From Psychrobacter sp. 28M-43 (GTDB taxonomy: Bacteria; Pseudomonadota; Gammaproteobacteria; Pseudomonadales; Moraxellaceae): 64,000 nucleotides of DNA. Under the pieces are notes generated by a model. That model was not told the DNA's origin. It ran no database searches and saw only the letters and a program-made list of their open reading frames with translations. This document shows positions 48,225-57,318 of the stretch, piece after piece (the stretch's first letter is position 1; every line of letters starts with the position of its first letter). The translations under genes were made by a program, and so were the position numbers. Where the stretch lies: the NCBI RefSeq assembly GCF_014770435.1, contig NZ_CP061739.1:2790001-2854000 (forward strand), read 5' to 3'.

Positions 48225-49685
48225 ATGCGTTTGACTCCTTTTTCTACTTTGTCGCTGCTTAGTGTTGCTGTCGGCATCAGCCTTGCTACCACTGCTCAAG
48301 CCGCGCAGCCGCCAGCACCTGACTTATCCAATAGTGAGTTTCAGCAGTGCTTAGACAATCTAAAAAACTCTAGCAAATTCAGCGGTGTTGATGGTTATAC
48401 CTTTAATAACTATCGCCCAAGCCAGCCTGATCCTAGTGTCATTCAGTCACTGAATTATCAACCAGAGTTTCAAAAAGACGTCTGGGACTACTTGTCAGCA
48501 TTGGTAGACAAAGAGCGTGTCGAGGATGGTATCCGAGCCAAGCGTCAATGGGGCTCTACACTACGTCAAATTGAGTCGCGTTATGGCGTAAAAGCTGAAC
48601 ACGTGCTCGGTGTCTGGGGCGTAGAGTCTAACTTTGGTCAGACGTTAGGTAAAAAACCATTATTTGAGTCTTTGGCGACCTTATCTTGTTTTGATCGTCG
48701 TCAGAGCTATTTCCAAGGTGAGTACGCCAATGCGCTAAAAATCGTGCAAAACGGTGATATCGCACCAAATGATATGACAGGGTCATGGGCAGGTGCTTTT
48801 GGACAGACGCAGTTTATGCCGAGTACTTTCTTAGAATTGGCAGTAGATTTCGATGGAGATGGGCGTCGTGATTTGGTCAATAGCGTCCCTGACGCACTCG
48901 CTTCTACGGCAAACTTCTTGGACAATCGCGGCTATCGTACTGGCGAGCCTTGGGGCTATGAAGTCAAACTACCTGATGGATTTTGGGCCGCATCTAATCG
49001 TAAAGATAAAAAATCGATAAGCCACTGGCGCGACCAAGGTCTAACGTTGGCTAATGGCAGTCCGCTACCGTATGACTTGAGCAGTGCAGGCTTATTATTA
49101 CCCGCTGGTATGGAAGGCCCTGCTTTCTTGGTCGGTAAAAACTTCGACACTTTCTACTCTTATAACGCATCAGAAAACTACGCGCTGGCTATCGCACACT
49201 TATCAGATCTAATCACTCGCGAAGACAGCAGCAAAACAGACTTTATCACTGCGTGGCCGACCGACGATCCTGGTATCAGCCGCCAGCAGGCCAAAGACAT
49301 TCAGCAAGCGTTGCTAAACGCAGGTTATGACATTGGCGGTGTAGATGGCATCATCGGAGATAATACTCGTACCGCTATCCAGCAATACCAGACTAGTCGC
49401 GGTATTTTCCCAGCTGACGGACGCGCAGGTCAAAAATTCTATCGCGCTATCGTTGGCAATGCAGCACCGAGTCAAACTCAATACGGCCAGCCTGCAAACA
49501 GCAAACCTCTGAATCCTGCACCTGCCGATCGTATGGGACAATTAATTCAGCAGCAAACGACTGCTCCTAGTAGCTACTCATCTCAACCATCAGTGAGCTC
49601 ATCAACTTCTGGCAATACACGTTATCGCCGCGTTACTGACGCCGATGGCACTATCAAACTTGTTCGTATAGACCAAGGTTCATAG
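48225..49685 (+). CDS. Lytic murein transglycosylase, MltB family with C-terminal peptidoglycan-binding domain
   Basis: A 486-residue exported transglycosylase that cleaves peptidoglycan glycan strands to 1,6-anhydro products. Residues 1-27 are a Sec signal peptide ending AQA, with no lipobox Cys. The catalytic Glu134 lies in LGVWGVESNFGQT. FSGVDGYTF, WAGAFGQTQFMPSTF and VDFDGDGRRDL are family segments. Residues about 352-412 are a PG_binding_1 domain (IQQALLNAGYDIGGVDGIIG). The tail is Ser/Gln-rich and low in complexity. The gene is alone and closed by a terminator. Confidence 0.93.
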   Translation: MRLTPFSTLSLLSVAVGISLATTAQAAQPPAPDLSNSEFQQCLDNLKNSSKFSGVDGYTFNNYRPSQPDPSVIQSLNYQPEFQKDVWDYLSALVDKERVEDGIRAKRQWGSTLRQIESRYGVKAEHVLGVWGVESNFGQTLGKKPLFESLATLSCFDRRQSYFQGEYANALKIVQNGDIAPNDMTGSWAGAFGQTQFMPSTFLELAVDFDGDGRRDLVNSVPDALASTANFLDNRGYRTGEPWGYEVKLPDGFWAASNRKDKKSISHWRDQGLTLANGSPLPYDLSSAGLLLPAGMEGPAFLVGKNFDTFYSYNASENYALAIAHLSDLITREDSSKTDFITAWPTDDPGISRQQAKDIQQALLNAGYDIGGVDGIIGDNTRTAIQQYQTSRGIFPADGRAGQKFYRAIVGNAAPSQTQYGQPANSKPLNPAPADRMGQLIQQQTTAPSSYSSQPSVSSSTSGNTRYRRVTDADGTIKLVRIDQGS

Positions 49686-49717
49686 TAGCAAGATAAGTAA
49701 GACTATTTAGACGCATC

Positions 49718-49751
49718 AAAAAAGCCACGCTAACAATAGCGTGGCTTTTTT
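49718..49751. terminator. Bidirectional terminator
   Basis: AAAAAAGCCACGCTA-acaa-TAGCGTGGCTTTTTT is a perfect stem between convergent genes. Confidence 0.92.
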
Positions 49752-49802
49752 ATTTATAGATAGTTATTAATAGAAATTGTCTAATTGACTCAAAATACCT
49801 GT

Positions 49803-50102
49803 CTAGACAATAGGTGGTGGCTTAGGTTGACCATTGTCGCCATTCCAATTTTCACGAGCTTTGTCATCTAGATCGGCAGCCGTTTTTGGCTCCCACTTAC
49901 CATTTTCTTTCCAAGTCGCATCACCCCAATCTTCATCTTCGGCTTTACTGTCTAAATCTTTGTAAGCCTTGCTAGGATCTATACCGCGGCGTTTCATATC
50001 TGCTACTTGCTCTTCTAACGTATGAAACTGATCAGCATCATGCATAGACTTTTCTAGACCATCAATCTCTCTTTTTAACTCGTCATTTTTAGCATTGCTC
50101 AT
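49803..50102 (-). CDS. Hypothetical protein, 99 residues, coiled-coil-like start
   Basis: Not recognised. A small acidic cytosolic protein with a predicted helical, heptad-like N-terminal half (ELKREIDGLEKSMHDADQ, HTLEEQVADMKRRGID) and a Trp/Asp-rich C-terminal half (EDWGDATWKENGKWEP, ARENWNGDNG) ending in QPKPPPIV. No signal peptide or membrane segment is seen. GGGAGAGCGT upstream of the ATG is a good ribosome binding site, and codon use is like its neighbours, which supports a real gene. It could be an anti-regulator or scaffold, but nothing shows this. Confidence 0.7.
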   Translation of the reverse strand: MSNAKNDELKREIDGLEKSMHDADQFHTLEEQVADMKRRGIDPSKAYKDLDSKAEDEDWGDATWKENGKWEPKTAADLDDKARENWNGDNGQPKPPPIV

Positions 50103-50339
50103 CGTACGCTCTCCCTAATTATTAATATTATAGTTGTCATTTTCAAACAGCTAACGTTGTTAGCATAGTTAACTGACTGACTTCATTATTACGGGTCTGA
50201 GGAATATTCACAAGCATTGCACGTATGCTTTGTATTACAAAACGTAGTCGTGATGCCAGAGTGGACGTTTTAGATGGCTATTATTGAGCACGCTAGCAAA
50301 TAATTACTAGTCCTGTTTGTTTGTACTTGCGGTATGATT

Positions 50340-51314
50340 TTACAGTAGGTTTTTTGCGTAGAAGGTAAGTTTCCAAAGCTCCTGTGAGACCCGCGTACCA
50401 TATGTCATCAGTTGTATCCAGTTTGCACCGACTAGCTTACGTTGCAAATTATTGATATCAGCTTGAGAGATTTGGCAGCGTGAAACAGCATGAACGTTTG
50501 GCATATCTTTTTTGATGTCTACTTCCGCTTTAGCGGTAATCAAACGATTAATGGCATTTTTCAAGCCATAACTCGAAAAAGTAGACGGTATTCTCATGAG
50601 GGTCATGAGTATCTCGTGCCAAGAGAGTGTGAGTGATCTGGTCACGTCCGTTAGATTGCCGCCCTCATAAGCTTGAGCACTATATTGAATCTCAAAAAAC
50701 TCCGTTAACTCAATTGGCTCACTAACCTTATCCGCTATAAAGTCTTCGTCATCAGAACTGTTTTTCTCTACCTCGGTAGTACTAGGTAATATATCGACGG
50801 TCTTCTCATACACAATCTTTTTACTAGTCGCATTCTCTTCGTCATGCGCTCTGACCCAGCCACCTATCATTTTATTATTGGCGACTGCATTATAATGAGC
50901 CTGTACCAGTAATGGCTCAATATCTTCTTCCGTATCATAGTAATGTAGTTGATTATCTTGCTTGGTGACTAACTTAATGAACTCTTGGAGTTGTCGGCTG
51001 ATGACAGCGTCTGAAGAGTGGTTTTTAACCAGCACAATTAGCGGCTTAAGCTTCGCTTTGGCATTTAGATAACTCAAATGCATCTGGCTAACGCCGTTTT
51101 TTTGCACAGTCCCGTAGCTGTCGCCAACGATCATGACTGCGTAATCACAAGAGTCAATACACTGGCGCCCATAAAAAGAGGCTTTAGATAATTTACTAGA
51201 AACATCATAGGTCAGAAATGCGCGTGCCTGAAAAAATATCGCTAAGCTGTCTAGAACCAACAACTGGTCATTGTCAGCGCATATAATATGAATATGATAG
51301 CGACGATTCGGCAC
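50340..51314 (-). CDS. DUF4062-like N-terminal domain protein, function unknown
   Basis: A 324-residue soluble protein. Residues 1-100 resemble DUF4062: a beta-strand start HIHIICADNDQLLV, then FYGRQCIDSCDYAVMIVGDSYGTV, NGVSQMHLSYLNAKAKLKPLIVLVKN. DUF4062 is a TIR/nucleoside-phosphoribosyltransferase-like fold often placed at the N terminus of signalling or defence proteins. The centre (160-200) is acidic and disordered. The C-terminal part (about 200-324) has no recognised family but contains YEGGNLTDVTRSLTLSWHE and ISQADINNLQRKLVGANWIQ. No NTPase or nuclease motif is seen. It lies between the 99-residue gene and murI, all on the minus strand. Confidence 0.65.
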   Translation of the reverse strand: MPNRRYHIHIICADNDQLLVLDSLAIFFQARAFLTYDVSSKLSKASFYGRQCIDSCDYAVMIVGDSYGTVQKNGVSQMHLSYLNAKAKLKPLIVLVKNHSSDAVISRQLQEFIKLVTKQDNQLHYYDTEEDIEPLLVQAHYNAVANNKMIGGWVRAHDEENATSKKIVYEKTVDILPSTTEVEKNSSDDEDFIADKVSEPIELTEFFEIQYSAQAYEGGNLTDVTRSLTLSWHEILMTLMRIPSTFSSYGLKNAINRLITAKAEVDIKKDMPNVHAVSRCQISQADINNLQRKLVGANWIQLMTYGTRVSQELWKLTFYAKNLL

Positions 51315-51485
51315 AATTACCTCTAAGCGTATGTCGTGACATAAAAAGGATAGGATGTAAAATAGAACACAAAAATCTTGTCTTGCTCAGCCTAGCATAC
51401 TCTTGGCTTGAAAAGATGCACTCAATTTATTTTAACTGAGTCAGCGTGGCATACAGCGTATTGATATCACTAGCTTTGATAATAA

Positions 51486-52475
51486 CTAATGAGAGTAGTA
51501 TTGCAATGCCATTTCTGTACCGAGTAAGCGCTCAACTAAAGCGCATAGTCTATCACTATATTTAGTGGCGTGAAAAGTTAATGGTAGTCTAGTAATGGTA
51601 TTTTTATTACTGGTTTTTTGTGACAGATTTTCTTGTTTTGCACTCATCAATGATGCAGACAAGTTGTTTGCAATCAATAGCTGTCTAACTCGTTCAGCAA
51701 TCGCTTGACCAGAATCAATGACTTGTATGGATAGCTGCTGCTGTGCAATCTCATCTAACAAGAATGTCTTAAAAAATGGATAATGCGTACATCCTAACAC
51801 TAACTGATCAACACCTTCATTAGCAAATACTCGTACCTGTTGACGTAATCTTTCAGCGGTCTCGTCTTGTTCTGACATACCTGCTTCTACCCAAGGTACC
51901 AGTTGCGGATCAAAATACTTAGTGACTACTGTGTTATTAGGTTTAGCAAAATTGACAATAACATCATTTAATAAGGTGCCATTCAACGTCGCTTTGGTTG
52001 CTAGCACCGCTACATGACCGCTCTTACTCGCCAATACCGCAGGCTTTAATGCAGGGACAAGACCCACAATAGGTATATGTGGATAGCAGCGTCGGGCGGT
52101 ATCTAGCGCATATGCTGAAGCACTGTTGCAAGCAATAACTATTAGCTTACAGCCTTGCTTATGTAACCACTCTACGGCTTTTAGTGTTAGCATTTCAATA
52201 TCTTCGCTGTCGCGATTACCATAAGGTACGTTCAGCGTATCAGCGTAATATACATAACGCTCAGTAGGCAGCTGCTGTGCTAAATGCAAATAAACAGACA
52301 AACCGCCAACACCAGAATCAAACACGCCAATGGGCGCACTACGATTTTTATCGCTTACAATTGTATTACCAGCATGTTTATTGACATCTACTAGATCCAT
52401 AGCCTTGAGACTCTGGTCAACAGATATATCGACACACGGTCTGAGTTTTTCGACTGTCTGGTTTTTGATATTCAT
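51486..52475 (-). CDS. murI: Glutamate racemase
   Basis: A 329-residue enzyme converting L- to D-glutamate for peptidoglycan. The two catalytic Cys are in VIACNSASAYALDTA and LGCTHYPFFKTFLL, with IGVFDSGVGGLSVYLHL at the start of the fold and YYADTLNVPYG nearby. An N-terminal extension of about 47 residues precedes the conserved core; an internal Met at residue 26 (MDLVDVNKHAG) is an alternative start. A second variable insertion (about 273-295, SASLMSAKQENLSQK) sits near the C terminus. It is probably a single gene. Confidence 0.93.
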   Translation of the reverse strand: MNIKNQTVEKLRPCVDISVDQSLKAMDLVDVNKHAGNTIVSDKNRSAPIGVFDSGVGGLSVYLHLAQQLPTERYVYYADTLNVPYGNRDSEDIEMLTLKAVEWLHKQGCKLIVIACNSASAYALDTARRCYPHIPIVGLVPALKPAVLASKSGHVAVLATKATLNGTLLNDVIVNFAKPNNTVVTKYFDPQLVPWVEAGMSEQDETAERLRQQVRVFANEGVDQLVLGCTHYPFFKTFLLDEIAQQQLSIQVIDSGQAIAERVRQLLIANNLSASLMSAKQENLSQKTSNKNTITRLPLTFHATKYSDRLCALVERLLGTEMALQYYSH

Positions 52476-52686
52476 CTTTATGCTAATGCCATTATCATAT
52501 TATTCATCAATTTTATTACTCAGTTAAATGCGCTATATATATGTTGCGTATAGGGCGTTACTCTACATCGGCTCTCTATCGACTACCTTTATACGATAAT
52601 AATTTTTCAACCCAATAGATAATCAAGCGACATTATAAAATTATAGCACTCATCGGCATACAGCAATTAATAGATAGACATAATAC

Positions 52687-53496
52687 CTAATCAGTAGGCA
52701 TCGATAATGAATAAGACTGGCCACCACTCTGTAGCGTCAATATCGTCTTACCATTGTCTTCTGATAATGCTCCAATTTCAGTCAGGTGATAAAAAGTATT
52801 GCGACCGATAAGTGCGGTTAAGCCATTTCTAACCATCATGTATGGGCGTACCTGTTCTGTAGACGCTAATTCCTGAGAATCTGCAACATCGTCAGCGGTA
52901 CTCACTTGATTCGCTTGATCGCTTTCACTAAAGTCACTGTTATTAAAGTCGCTTTCACTAAAGTCGCTGTCATTAGAATCGCTCTTATTAGAATTATACG
53001 CCTTTAATACAATCGAATGCTCATCGTCTAAGCGAACCACATCCCCTGTCGTCGTTGTAAACTCTAACCAACTCATATCATCTTCATAGACAATACCGAC
53101 ATCATTGATCAGAAGTGGTGCATCTTCAACTTGGATACGGATTTTCTGTACAGGGGTCTTCAAAAAGTACTCAGTAGTGCCATTACTCTCTTCTTTCCAT
53201 AGTATCGTGGCAAACAAGCTGACCAGTGACTCACGGGTCATTTGTCCGCCTTCATGCCACCACTCTCCGTTTGCTTTGATAGTCAAATCCATATCAGCAA
53301 TATCTTCAGGATGCCATTTTTCAAGCGGTGGTATCGCACGCCCTTCGCGAGTCCCTTTAGCAGACTTAATATACTGGCTTAATGCATCTAAATTATCTAA
53401 GCTATCTAGGCTAGAAGTCTTACTGATCGGGGCTTCCGCTATTCTTTCATTGCTGTCTTCAGTGCTGTTTTCAGTGCTGTTATTATCGTTATTCAT
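52687..53496 (-). CDS. DUF1285 domain-containing protein with Ser/Asp repeat insert
   Basis: A 269-residue cytosolic protein. The DUF1285 core spans about residues 57-165: PPLEKWHPEDIADMDLTIKA, GEWWHEGGQMTRESLVSLF, FLKTPVQKIRIQVEDAPLLI and LDDEHSIVLKAYN. It resumes at about 217-267. Between them lies a repetitive acidic insert (172-193: SDSNDSDFSESDFNNSDFSE), encoded by short tandem DNA repeats, which is not part of the domain. The N-terminal 55 residues are also Ser/Asn-rich. The domain function is unknown. The gene is monocistronic. Confidence 0.87.
   Translation of the reverse strand: MNNDNNSTENSTEDSNERIAEAPISKTSSLDSLDNLDALSQYIKSAKGTREGRAIPPLEKWHPEDIADMDLTIKANGEWWHEGGQMTRESLVSLFATILWKEESNGTTEYFLKTPVQKIRIQVEDAPLLINDVGIVYEDDMSWLEFTTTTGDVVRLDDEHSIVLKAYNSNKSDSNDSDFSESDFNNSDFSESDQANQVSTADDVADSQELASTEQVRPYMMVRNGLTALIGRNTFYHLTEIGALSEDNGKTILTLQSGGQSYSLSMPTD
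52918..52983 (-). repeat. Tandem repeat inside the DUF1285 gene
   Basis: Several 12-24-bp units of the type CTTTCACTAAAGTCGCTGT (plus-strand reading) repeat in frame and encode (S/N)DF(S/N)(E/N)SD. The region could vary in copy number between strains. Confidence 0.7.
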
Positions 53497-53900
53497 TATT
53501 AATTCCTTTATTTAGTATTCAAAGTTTGGCTTATCTATTATTACTATAAATTTTTGTTTCAGGTATGATGAAACTTTATCGTTATAACAACCTCATTTTC
53601 TTAACATTACCTTAGCATCGATACTCATAAATGCGTATCGTGTTTGTAGGACTTTTCTTTTATAATGAGTAACGATTTTTTATTGAAATGGTCAAGTGAG
53701 TGTTTTATTGATGACACATCTTACGTTATGCGTTGATATCCTTAGATAAATTGGCATCAACCATGACGAGTCAATTGATGCCGCAAAGACAGTTTTATCG
53801 GGCAGCCATATGTCTGAGTGACGTTAGCGCCGCAAGTCTATTATTCAGTTGTTAAGCTAATGATGCCCTGAGATAAGCCACTAAAAGTTTAGGAGTAGGT
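53497..53900. other. Intergenic region between divergent DUF1285 and ETF-QO genes
   Basis: 404 bp without a gene. A perfect 8-bp inverted repeat GGCATCAA (53753-53760) / TTGATGCC (53775-53782) spans 30 bp about 120 bp before the ETF-QO start, the size of a dimeric regulator site. Confidence 0.5.
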
Positions 53901-55685
53901 ATGCAAGAGCAAGACAATCAAACGCCAGTTATCGATGGTAATACTGTGAATGCTGACGCACCAGTAGCGACAGAGACCGCAACGCTAAATAAAGCAGAAC
54001 CAGTCGTAGCGCCAGTTGCCGCGGAACCTGAAGTCGAACGCGAATCAATGGAGTTCGATGTCATCATCGTTGGTGGTGGACCTGCAGGTCTGTCTGCTGC
54101 CATACGTTTGCGCCAGCTCGCTATTGAAGCTGGTAATGATGAGTTTATGGTTTGTGTGGTCGAAAAAGGCTCTGAGTTTGGTGCCCATACGTTGTCTGGT
54201 GCAGTCATCGAGCCACGTGCTCTAAATGAGCTGATTCCTGACTGGAAAGAAAAAGGCGCACCGCTTAACGTGCCAGCGACAGAAGATCGTTTCTATTATT
54301 TAAACTCTGCCACACGCTCAACTAAAGTGCCTGACTCTTTGATTCCAGGTCCGATGCACAATGATGGCAACTATATTGTCTCGCTAGGTAATGTCGTTCG
54401 TTGGTTGGCCGTACAGGCAGAAGAGCTTGAAGTCATGATGTTCCCAGGCTTCCCTGCCGATGACATCTTATACAACGACGACGGTTCGGTCAGAGGTGTG
54501 TTAACGGGTGATATGGGTGTGGCCGCCAATGGTGAAGCCAAGCCGAGCTTTGAGCCTGGTTATGAGCTTCTTGCCAAATACACTATTTTTGCCGAAGGTA
54601 GCCGTGGGCATTTAGGCAAACGCTTAATCAGCCGTTTTGATCTAGATAAAGACTCTGATCCTCAGCATTATGGTATCGGTCTAAAAGAGCTATGGGAAGT
54701 TGAGCCTGAAAAGCATGAGCAAGGTGTTGTCATGCATGGTCTTGGCTGGCCATTGACTGAAACTGGCTCTACTGGCGGCTGGTGGTTATACTTTGATGAA
54801 AACAACCAGGTAAGCTTTGGTCTTGTGGCTGATTTGTCTTACCACAACCCATACATGTCTCCATTTGATGAAATGCAGCGCTTGAAAACGCACCCTGTTA
54901 TTAAAAACGTTCTAGAAGGCGGTAAGCGCATTTCTTACGGCGCACGTGCGTTGACCAAAGGTGGTCTAAACTCATTACCGAAGTTCACCTTCCCAGGTGG
55001 CGTGTTGGTAGGTGATGACGCTGGTTTCTTAAACCCAGCAAAAATCAAAGGCACACATACCTCGATGAAGTCAGGCATGCTCGCAGCCGAAGCTATCTTT
55101 GAGGCACTGCAAGCTGACCGTCAGCATGATGAAGTGGTTGCTTATAGCACAATGTACAAAGAGTCATGGTTGTATCAAGATAACTATGAGTCGCGCAACT
55201 TCTCACCTGCTATTCACCGTATGGGTCTGTTCATGGGCGGTGCTTTCACCTTTATCGAGCACAATTTGTTAAAAGGTAAAATGCCATTTACTTTACATGA
55301 TAATATCCCAGATTACGATCAGTTGGAGCGTGCTAATCATGCTTATCAACCAACTTATCTTAAGCCTGATGGTAAGTTGGTATTTGATAAATTGTCGTCA
55401 GTATTTATCTCTAATACTAACCATGCAGAAGATCAGCCAACGCATCTAAAACTTACTGATCCGACGGTACCTATTTCAATCAACTTACCGTTGTATGCTG
55501 AGCCTGCACGTTTATACTGCCCAGCCGGTGTGTATGAAGTGGTTAAAGACGCTGAAGGCGCTAAGTTTGTCATCAACGCGCAGAACTGCGTGCATTGTAA
55601 GACCTGTGATATCAAAGACCCTTCACAGAACATCACGTGGGTAACGCCAGAAGGTGGCGGTGGTCCTAACTACCCAAACATGTAA
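53901..55685 (+). CDS. Electron transfer flavoprotein-ubiquinone oxidoreductase
   Basis: A 594-residue membrane-associated flavoprotein that passes electrons from ETF (reduced by acyl-CoA dehydrogenases) to ubiquinone. Residues about 50-80 hold the FAD motif FDVIIVGGGPAGLSAAIRLRQ (first 20 residues of it), followed by CVVEKGSEFGAHTLSG. GVLVGDDAGFLNPAKIKGTHT is in the middle. The C-terminal 4Fe-4S cluster is bound by Cys in RLYCPAGVYE and QNCVHCKTCDIKDPSQN. An Ala/Val/Glu-rich N-terminal extension of about 50 residues is not part of the family core. It complements fadBA. AGGAG precedes the ATG. Confidence 0.95.
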   Translation: MQEQDNQTPVIDGNTVNADAPVATETATLNKAEPVVAPVAAEPEVERESMEFDVIIVGGGPAGLSAAIRLRQLAIEAGNDEFMVCVVEKGSEFGAHTLSGAVIEPRALNELIPDWKEKGAPLNVPATEDRFYYLNSATRSTKVPDSLIPGPMHNDGNYIVSLGNVVRWLAVQAEELEVMMFPGFPADDILYNDDGSVRGVLTGDMGVAANGEAKPSFEPGYELLAKYTIFAEGSRGHLGKRLISRFDLDKDSDPQHYGIGLKELWEVEPEKHEQGVVMHGLGWPLTETGSTGGWWLYFDENNQVSFGLVADLSYHNPYMSPFDEMQRLKTHPVIKNVLEGGKRISYGARALTKGGLNSLPKFTFPGGVLVGDDAGFLNPAKIKGTHTSMKSGMLAAEAIFEALQADRQHDEVVAYSTMYKESWLYQDNYESRNFSPAIHRMGLFMGGAFTFIEHNLLKGKMPFTLHDNIPDYDQLERANHAYQPTYLKPDGKLVFDKLSSVFISNTNHAEDQPTHLKLTDPTVPISINLPLYAEPARLYCPAGVYEVVKDAEGAKFVINAQNCVHCKTCDIKDPSQNITWVTPEGGGGPNYPNM

Positions 55686-55743
55686 ATCAGGATAATTCTG
55701 GTTTGAGCTGGTACAGTTAATATCATTAAAACTGCGCTCCAAT

Positions 55744-55784
55744 AAAAACCGCCCTTCTCTTCATAAGAGTCGGGCGGTTTTTTA
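55744..55784. terminator. Bidirectional terminator
   Basis: AAAACCGCCC pairs with GGGCGGTTTT and an inner CTCTT pairs with AAGAG, with a T run on the plus strand. It lies between convergent genes. Confidence 0.88.
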
Positions 55785-55821
55785 ATGCTTAGAACAAGCT
55801 AGTTTTACCAATCAATGCTGC

Positions 55822-57318
55822 TTAATCTGTCCAAGCATCACGGTTAGCTTCATCTCTGAGTTTCACAAAGTTATCAGGATCAAACTTAATCTGATCGCCT
55901 GTTTTACCCTCTTTTACCTGACGCTCATAGTCACGTAGTATTCTTAGCGCTACAGGAGACAACAGCAAGATGGCCACTAAGTTGACCAAGGCCATCAGAC
56001 CCATAGACAAGTCAGCGAAGTTCCATATAGCAGGTAAACTGGCAACCGAGCCGATAAATACCATACCCAACACTAGAAAGCGGAAAATCATGATCATCAC
56101 TTTGGCGTTTTTGGCACCAGAGATAAACTCAAGGTTTGACTCACCGTAGCTGTAGTTGGCGATGATAGACGTAAATGAGAAGAAAAAAATCGCAATCGCC
56201 ACGAACACCACACCTAGGTCACCCACATACTGTGATAAGGCTAGCTGAGTTAACTGAATACCTTCTTGCTCGACATTAGGGTCGACTACGCCAGACAAGA
56301 TAATAATCGACGCCGTCGCGGTACAAATGATAAGAGTATCCATGAATACGCCAAGCATTTGCATAAAACCTTGCACTGCTGGGTGATCAGGATGACTCTT
56401 CGCCGTTGCTGCAGCATTCGGCGCTGAACCCATACCTGCTTCGTTAGAGAACAAGCCGCGTTTGATACCGTTAATCATTGCCTGCGCAATACCATAACCG
56501 ATGACACCGCCTGCCGCCTGCTCAAAACCAAATGCTGATTTTACAATCAACGCGATCGCTGCTGGGAATTGACTGAAGTTAGTCACGATAATAAATAGTG
56601 CTAGCAAGATATACAAGATAGCCATCACTGGTACGATTTTACCCGCGATACGAGCTACTGAGCGCAAACCACCGAATACTACTGGCGCTACCAGTACTAC
56701 CAGTACCAAACCTGTCATCCACGTTGGCACACCAAAGGCTTCATTGGTCGCTTGAGCGATGGTGTTTGACTGTACGCCATTGAATGCCAAACCAAAGGCC
56801 ACTAACAAACATAATGAGAAAAACACGGCAAGCCAGCGTCTGCCTAGGCCTTTTTCAATGTAATAAGCAGGGCCCCCGCGGTACACATTATCGTTGTGCG
56901 GTACTTTGTACGCCTGTGCTAAGGTTGACTCGATAAAGCTGGTCGACATACCGACCAGTGCCGTCATCCACATCCAGAATACAGCACCTGGTCCACCTAG
57001 ATAGATTGCGATTGCCACACCTGCCAAGTTACCAGTACCAACACGCGCGGCCAGCGACGTCATCAATGCTTCAAACGAGCTAATACCACCATCTTTGCGT
57101 CCTTGGTTGGACACGCGTAGTAACTTCCACATATGACCAAAATGACGGAACTGAATAAAACGTGTCACGACGGTGAAGTAGAGACCCGCACCAATTAGTA
57201 AGAACATCAGTAGTCCATACCAAGGGTTACTAGCAATCAGCCAGTCATTGTTACCCCAGATAATACCGACACCATAATTTACGATGTTATTAAACCAACC
57301 TACTATCCCTTCGTTCAT
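55822..57318 (-). CDS. AGCS family sodium:alanine symporter
   Basis: A 498-residue inner-membrane transporter with about eleven helices that imports alanine or glycine with Na+. AGCS signatures are SFEALMTSLAARVGTGNLAG (Na+/substrate region), GGPGAVFWMWMTALVGMST, PAYYIEKGLGRRWLA and FSNEAGMGSAPNAAATAKS. The last carries the strongly conserved GLFSNEAGMGSAP. It has a start at MNEGIVGWFNNIVNYG and AAGGAGCCC as ribosome binding site. Exact amino acid preference cannot be read. It is monocistronic. Confidence 0.93.
   Translation of the reverse strand: MNEGIVGWFNNIVNYGVGIIWGNNDWLIASNPWYGLLMFLLIGAGLYFTVVTRFIQFRHFGHMWKLLRVSNQGRKDGGISSFEALMTSLAARVGTGNLAGVAIAIYLGGPGAVFWMWMTALVGMSTSFIESTLAQAYKVPHNDNVYRGGPAYYIEKGLGRRWLAVFFSLCLLVAFGLAFNGVQSNTIAQATNEAFGVPTWMTGLVLVVLVAPVVFGGLRSVARIAGKIVPVMAILYILLALFIIVTNFSQFPAAIALIVKSAFGFEQAAGGVIGYGIAQAMINGIKRGLFSNEAGMGSAPNAAATAKSHPDHPAVQGFMQMLGVFMDTLIICTATASIIILSGVVDPNVEQEGIQLTQLALSQYVGDLGVVFVAIAIFFFSFTSIIANYSYGESNLEFISGAKNAKVMIMIFRFLVLGMVFIGSVASLPAIWNFADLSMGLMALVNLVAILLLSPVALRILRDYERQVKEGKTGDQIKFDPDNFVKLRDEANRDAWTD

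Noticed and set aside
49803..51314. Two-gene defence system (DUF4062-like plus 99-residue gene)
   Set aside because: The genes are separated by 237 bp, lie between ordinary genes, and show no nuclease, ATPase or effector motif; evidence is too thin to call a system.
52918..52983. CRISPR-like repeat array
   Set aside because: The units are very short, contiguous and in frame in a coding region, with no spacers and no cas genes.
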